A stretch of 7,673 bases of DNA from Acidimicrobiaceae bacterium. Lineage in GTDB: Bacteria; Actinomycetota; Acidimicrobiia; Acidimicrobiales; Ilumatobacteraceae. Location: contig VFMC01000055.1 in assembly GCA_006515795.1 (NCBI GenBank), positions 1 to 7,673 on the forward strand, given 5' to 3'. The translations under genes were made by a program, and so were the position numbers. The notes beneath the pieces are model-generated. The model saw only the letters and a program-made list of their open reading frames with translations. It had not been told where the DNA came from and made no database searches. The stretch's first letter is position 1. Every line of letters starts with the position of its first letter. Below, one piece after another: positions 5,737-7,673 of this stretch.

Positions 5737-7673
5737 TCAGTCCGAGGCTGAGCCCACCCGCACCCGGGAAACCCCCGATTCGACGATCTCTGCCGGCGGC
5801 GCGCCGTTCACCGACACCGAGATCGCGGCCGGCCGGGCCATCGGCGGCGACCGAACGGCAAGCCGGTACCCGGCAGCCAGATCGAGCCGGCCCGCCAGTT
5901 CGACCACCAGCGTGCTCGTGCTGGAGCCATCGATCTGGAGGTAGGTGGAAGAAACCACGAAACCCTCCTCGGTCGAGTTGGCGAACCCCACGGGCTTGCC
6001 GTCGAGCTCGGCATCCACGAACGGCAGGGCCGTGAAGATCGACAGGTACATGAAGTTCGTACCGACGGGCAGGTCACGCGTGTTGCCGATCACGCTGTCG
6101 GGCAACCCGCGGCGCGGCGCGGCGTTGGTGAACTCGAACGTCAGCGTGGAGCTGACATCGCCGGTGGCCGGGTCGGTGTCGACCGCGTAGCCGACCGTGG
6201 CATCGAGATACGCATCGATCTTGTTGTTGCCGACGTTGTTGACCGTGAACCCGAGCCCGTCTCCGCCCTCGAGGTCGGGCAGCGCGCCGCTCATCCCGAG
6301 GCGGTCGAACATGGCCTGCTCGGCGGGACGAACAGCCCAGGCATCGAGACGGCCCTGCTCCACCATCGGACCGAGCAGTTCGGTGAGCTCCCGCGGCGCA
6401 GGCAGGGTGGAGGTGAGCAGCTGGGCGACCGTACGATTGGCGACCTCGGCGAGCAGGTCGATGCGGCCCTCGTTGTCGCCGACGAGGTACTGGTCGCGCA
6501 GCAGGAAGTCGGCGACGTTCGAAGCCGACAGCTCGAGCTCCACTCCCTCCACGCGGATCGGCCCGGTGATCTCCAACAACCGAGCCACCACGTACACGTC
6601 CAAGGCGACCACCCCATCGAGCTCCTCGCCGCCGCTCTGCGGATAGAGCTCGGCGATCGCTTGCGCCACCGACGGGAAGTGCGGCGAGACGGTGAGGTCG
6701 GACCACACCTCGGACTTGGCCACCCCACCGGCGCCGGCGCTCAGCAGGAACCGTCCGTAGCGTTCGAGGTAGCCATCGGGTCCGGTGAGCTGCTTGGCGG
6801 ATCGGCCGCCCCGGTTCAGCTCGACGGTCCGACCGAAATCGGTCATCGCCACCCGTCCCCCGGTGACCGTGATCTCGGCCCAGTTGCCCATGAACCCCCC
6901 GAGACCGCGAGCCTCCGCAGGAGTGGTGAACGCAACGAAGTAGACGCGCGACTCGTCGGCCCCGAGCATGGCCGGAGCGACGGCAAGGTTGCGCAGCGCA
7001 TCTTCACCGCGAAGCCGCTGGGCGCCCACTTCGTCGGACAGGTCGTGAAGCTCGCGTCGCAGGCGTGCGACGAGCCACCGATCATCGGCGCGGTGCACAG
7101 CGGCATCGAGCCCGGCAAGGGCACTGGTGACCTCGTTCATCGGCACCGCGAACTGCTCGATCGAGGCGACATCGACCCGACCATCGACCATCCGCAGGGA
7201 GTCGACGTCCATCGCGACCAGCGCCGCGGACAGCGACTCACTTGCATCGGCTGCGGCCTTCGACAAGGTGTAGGCGGCGTTGCGATGCTGGGCCACCACC
7301 GGCACCGCGCGACCCAACTGGACCCACGGCTTCGACAGGTCGCCCTCGGCGCGACCGAACGCCGACGCCGCTGATGCGAACGCGGCGCCGGCACCGTCGA
7401 GGTCGCCATCGGCCAACAGGTCGATGCCGGCGCGCGCTGAGCGACTCCCCTCCTGGAGATCAGCCTTGGCTGCGGCGGCACCGAGAACGGCCCCGACGAT
7501 TGCCACGACGCACGCGCCACCGGCACACGCGAGCGCGATCCAGGCACGGCGGCGATCGCGGCGCGGCCGCCGACGAAGGCCCCACCAGCCGAGGTTGACG
7601 GCCACGACCACGCCGATCACGGCCGTGGCGCCGAAGAACCAGACATCGCCGAGGCGCGCCAGAACCTGGATGG
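5737..7673 (-). CDS. DUF4012 domain membrane-anchored protein (5' end outside window)
   Basis: The frame is open from the stop at 5737 to the right edge, so the start is probably outside. The first in-window start codon is GTG 7620, giving 627 residues, used for numbering here. The reading upstream of it (VWFFGATA) continues a hydrophobic segment through GVVVAVNLGWWGL. An Arg-rich loop (RRRPRRDRRR, 16-25) and a second membrane helix, AWIALACAGGACVVAIVGAV (26-45), follow. By the positive-inside rule the loop is cytoplasmic and the remaining ~570 residues are outside. An Ala-rich helical region (about 52-210) leads to the DUF4012 core: VYFVAFTTPAEARGLGGFMG (226-245), where most homologues read N-x-x-E-x-R-x-x-GGF, and NNVGNNKIDAYLDATVGYAV (461-480). 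The tail is beta-rich. DUF4012 has no established biochemical role; it is common near exopolysaccharide genes in Actinobacteria. A surface-glycan assembly or export role is inferred only from context. Confidence 0.85.
   Translation of the reverse strand, partial: IQVLARLGDVWFFGATAVIGVVVAVNLGWWGLRRRPRRDRRRAWIALACAGGACVVAIVGAVLGAAAAKADLQEGSRSARAGIDLLADGDLDGAGAAFASAASAFGRAEGDLSKPWVQLGRAVPVVAQHRNAAYTLSKAAADASESLSAALVAMDVDSLRMVDGRVDVASIEQFAVPMNEVTSALAGLDAAVHRADDRWLVARLRRELHDLSDEVGAQRLRGEDALRNLAVAPAMLGADESRVYFVAFTTPAEARGLGGFMGNWAEITVTGGRVAMTDFGRTVELNRGGRSAKQLTGPDGYLERYGRFLLSAGAGGVAKSEVWSDLTVSPHFPSVAQAIAELYPQSGGEELDGVVALDVYVVARLLEITGPIRVEGVELELSASNVADFLLRDQYLVGDNEGRIDLLAEVANRTVAQLLTSTLPAPRELTELLGPMVEQGRLDAWAVRPAEQAMFDRLGMSGALPDLEGGDGLGFTVNNVGNNKIDAYLDATVGYAVDTDPATGDVSSTLTFEFTNAAPRRGLPDSVIGNTRDLPVGTNFMYLSIFTALPFVDAELDGKPVGFANSTEEGFVVSSTYLQIDGSSTSTLVVELAGRLDLAAGYRLAVRSPPMARPAAISVSVNGAPPAEIVESGVSRVRVGSASD

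Noticed and set aside
3903..6035. Plus-strand open frame of 710 codons opposite the dehydratase
   Set aside because: It covers the opposite strand of a well-supported enzyme, has low-complexity Arg/His/Asp/Gln composition, and crosses a gene boundary on the other strand.

Overview
The window is very GC-rich and its third codon positions are mostly G or C, which suggests an actinobacterium. The gene content would suit Acidimicrobiia, but that lineage is a guess. All seven recognisable genes lie on the minus strand, so transcription runs from high to low coordinates. No RNA gene, insertion sequence or CRISPR array is visible.

In the direction of transcription the layout is as follows. A membrane-anchored DUF4012 protein (5737 to the right edge, 5' end outside the window) is followed by a gap of lower coding quality. 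Next come a PglF/FlaA1/CapD-type membrane sugar-nucleotide 4,6-dehydratase (3783-5597) and a DegT/DnrJ/EryC1-type aminotransferase (2648-3757). A 73-base spacer follows, with a 12-bp perfect inverted repeat just before a ribosome-binding site. Then comes a tightly packed block: a PqqD-like small protein (2299-2574), an HPr-kinase-like P-loop protein (1493-2302), a PF14907-type nucleotidyltransferase (414-1496), and the N-terminal part of a GT4 glycosyltransferase (403 to the left edge).

The dehydratase and aminotransferase are the classical first pair for making a 4-amino-4,6-dideoxy sugar nucleotide of the UDP-bacillosamine type. The glycosyltransferase and DUF4012 protein fit a cell-surface glycan locus. 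The PqqD/HprK-like/nucleotidyltransferase trio is the least understood part. Related trios occur in exopolysaccharide loci (the HPr-rel-A type described with exosortase/EPS systems). Related kinases and nucleotidyltransferases occur in some lasso-peptide clusters, but no precursor peptide, cyclase or leader peptidase is visible here.

ATGA stop/start overlaps join PqqD to the kinase and the kinase to the nucleotidyltransferase. At the nucleotidyltransferase/glycosyltransferase junction a 14-bp tandem duplication appears to have split what was probably another ATGA overlap.
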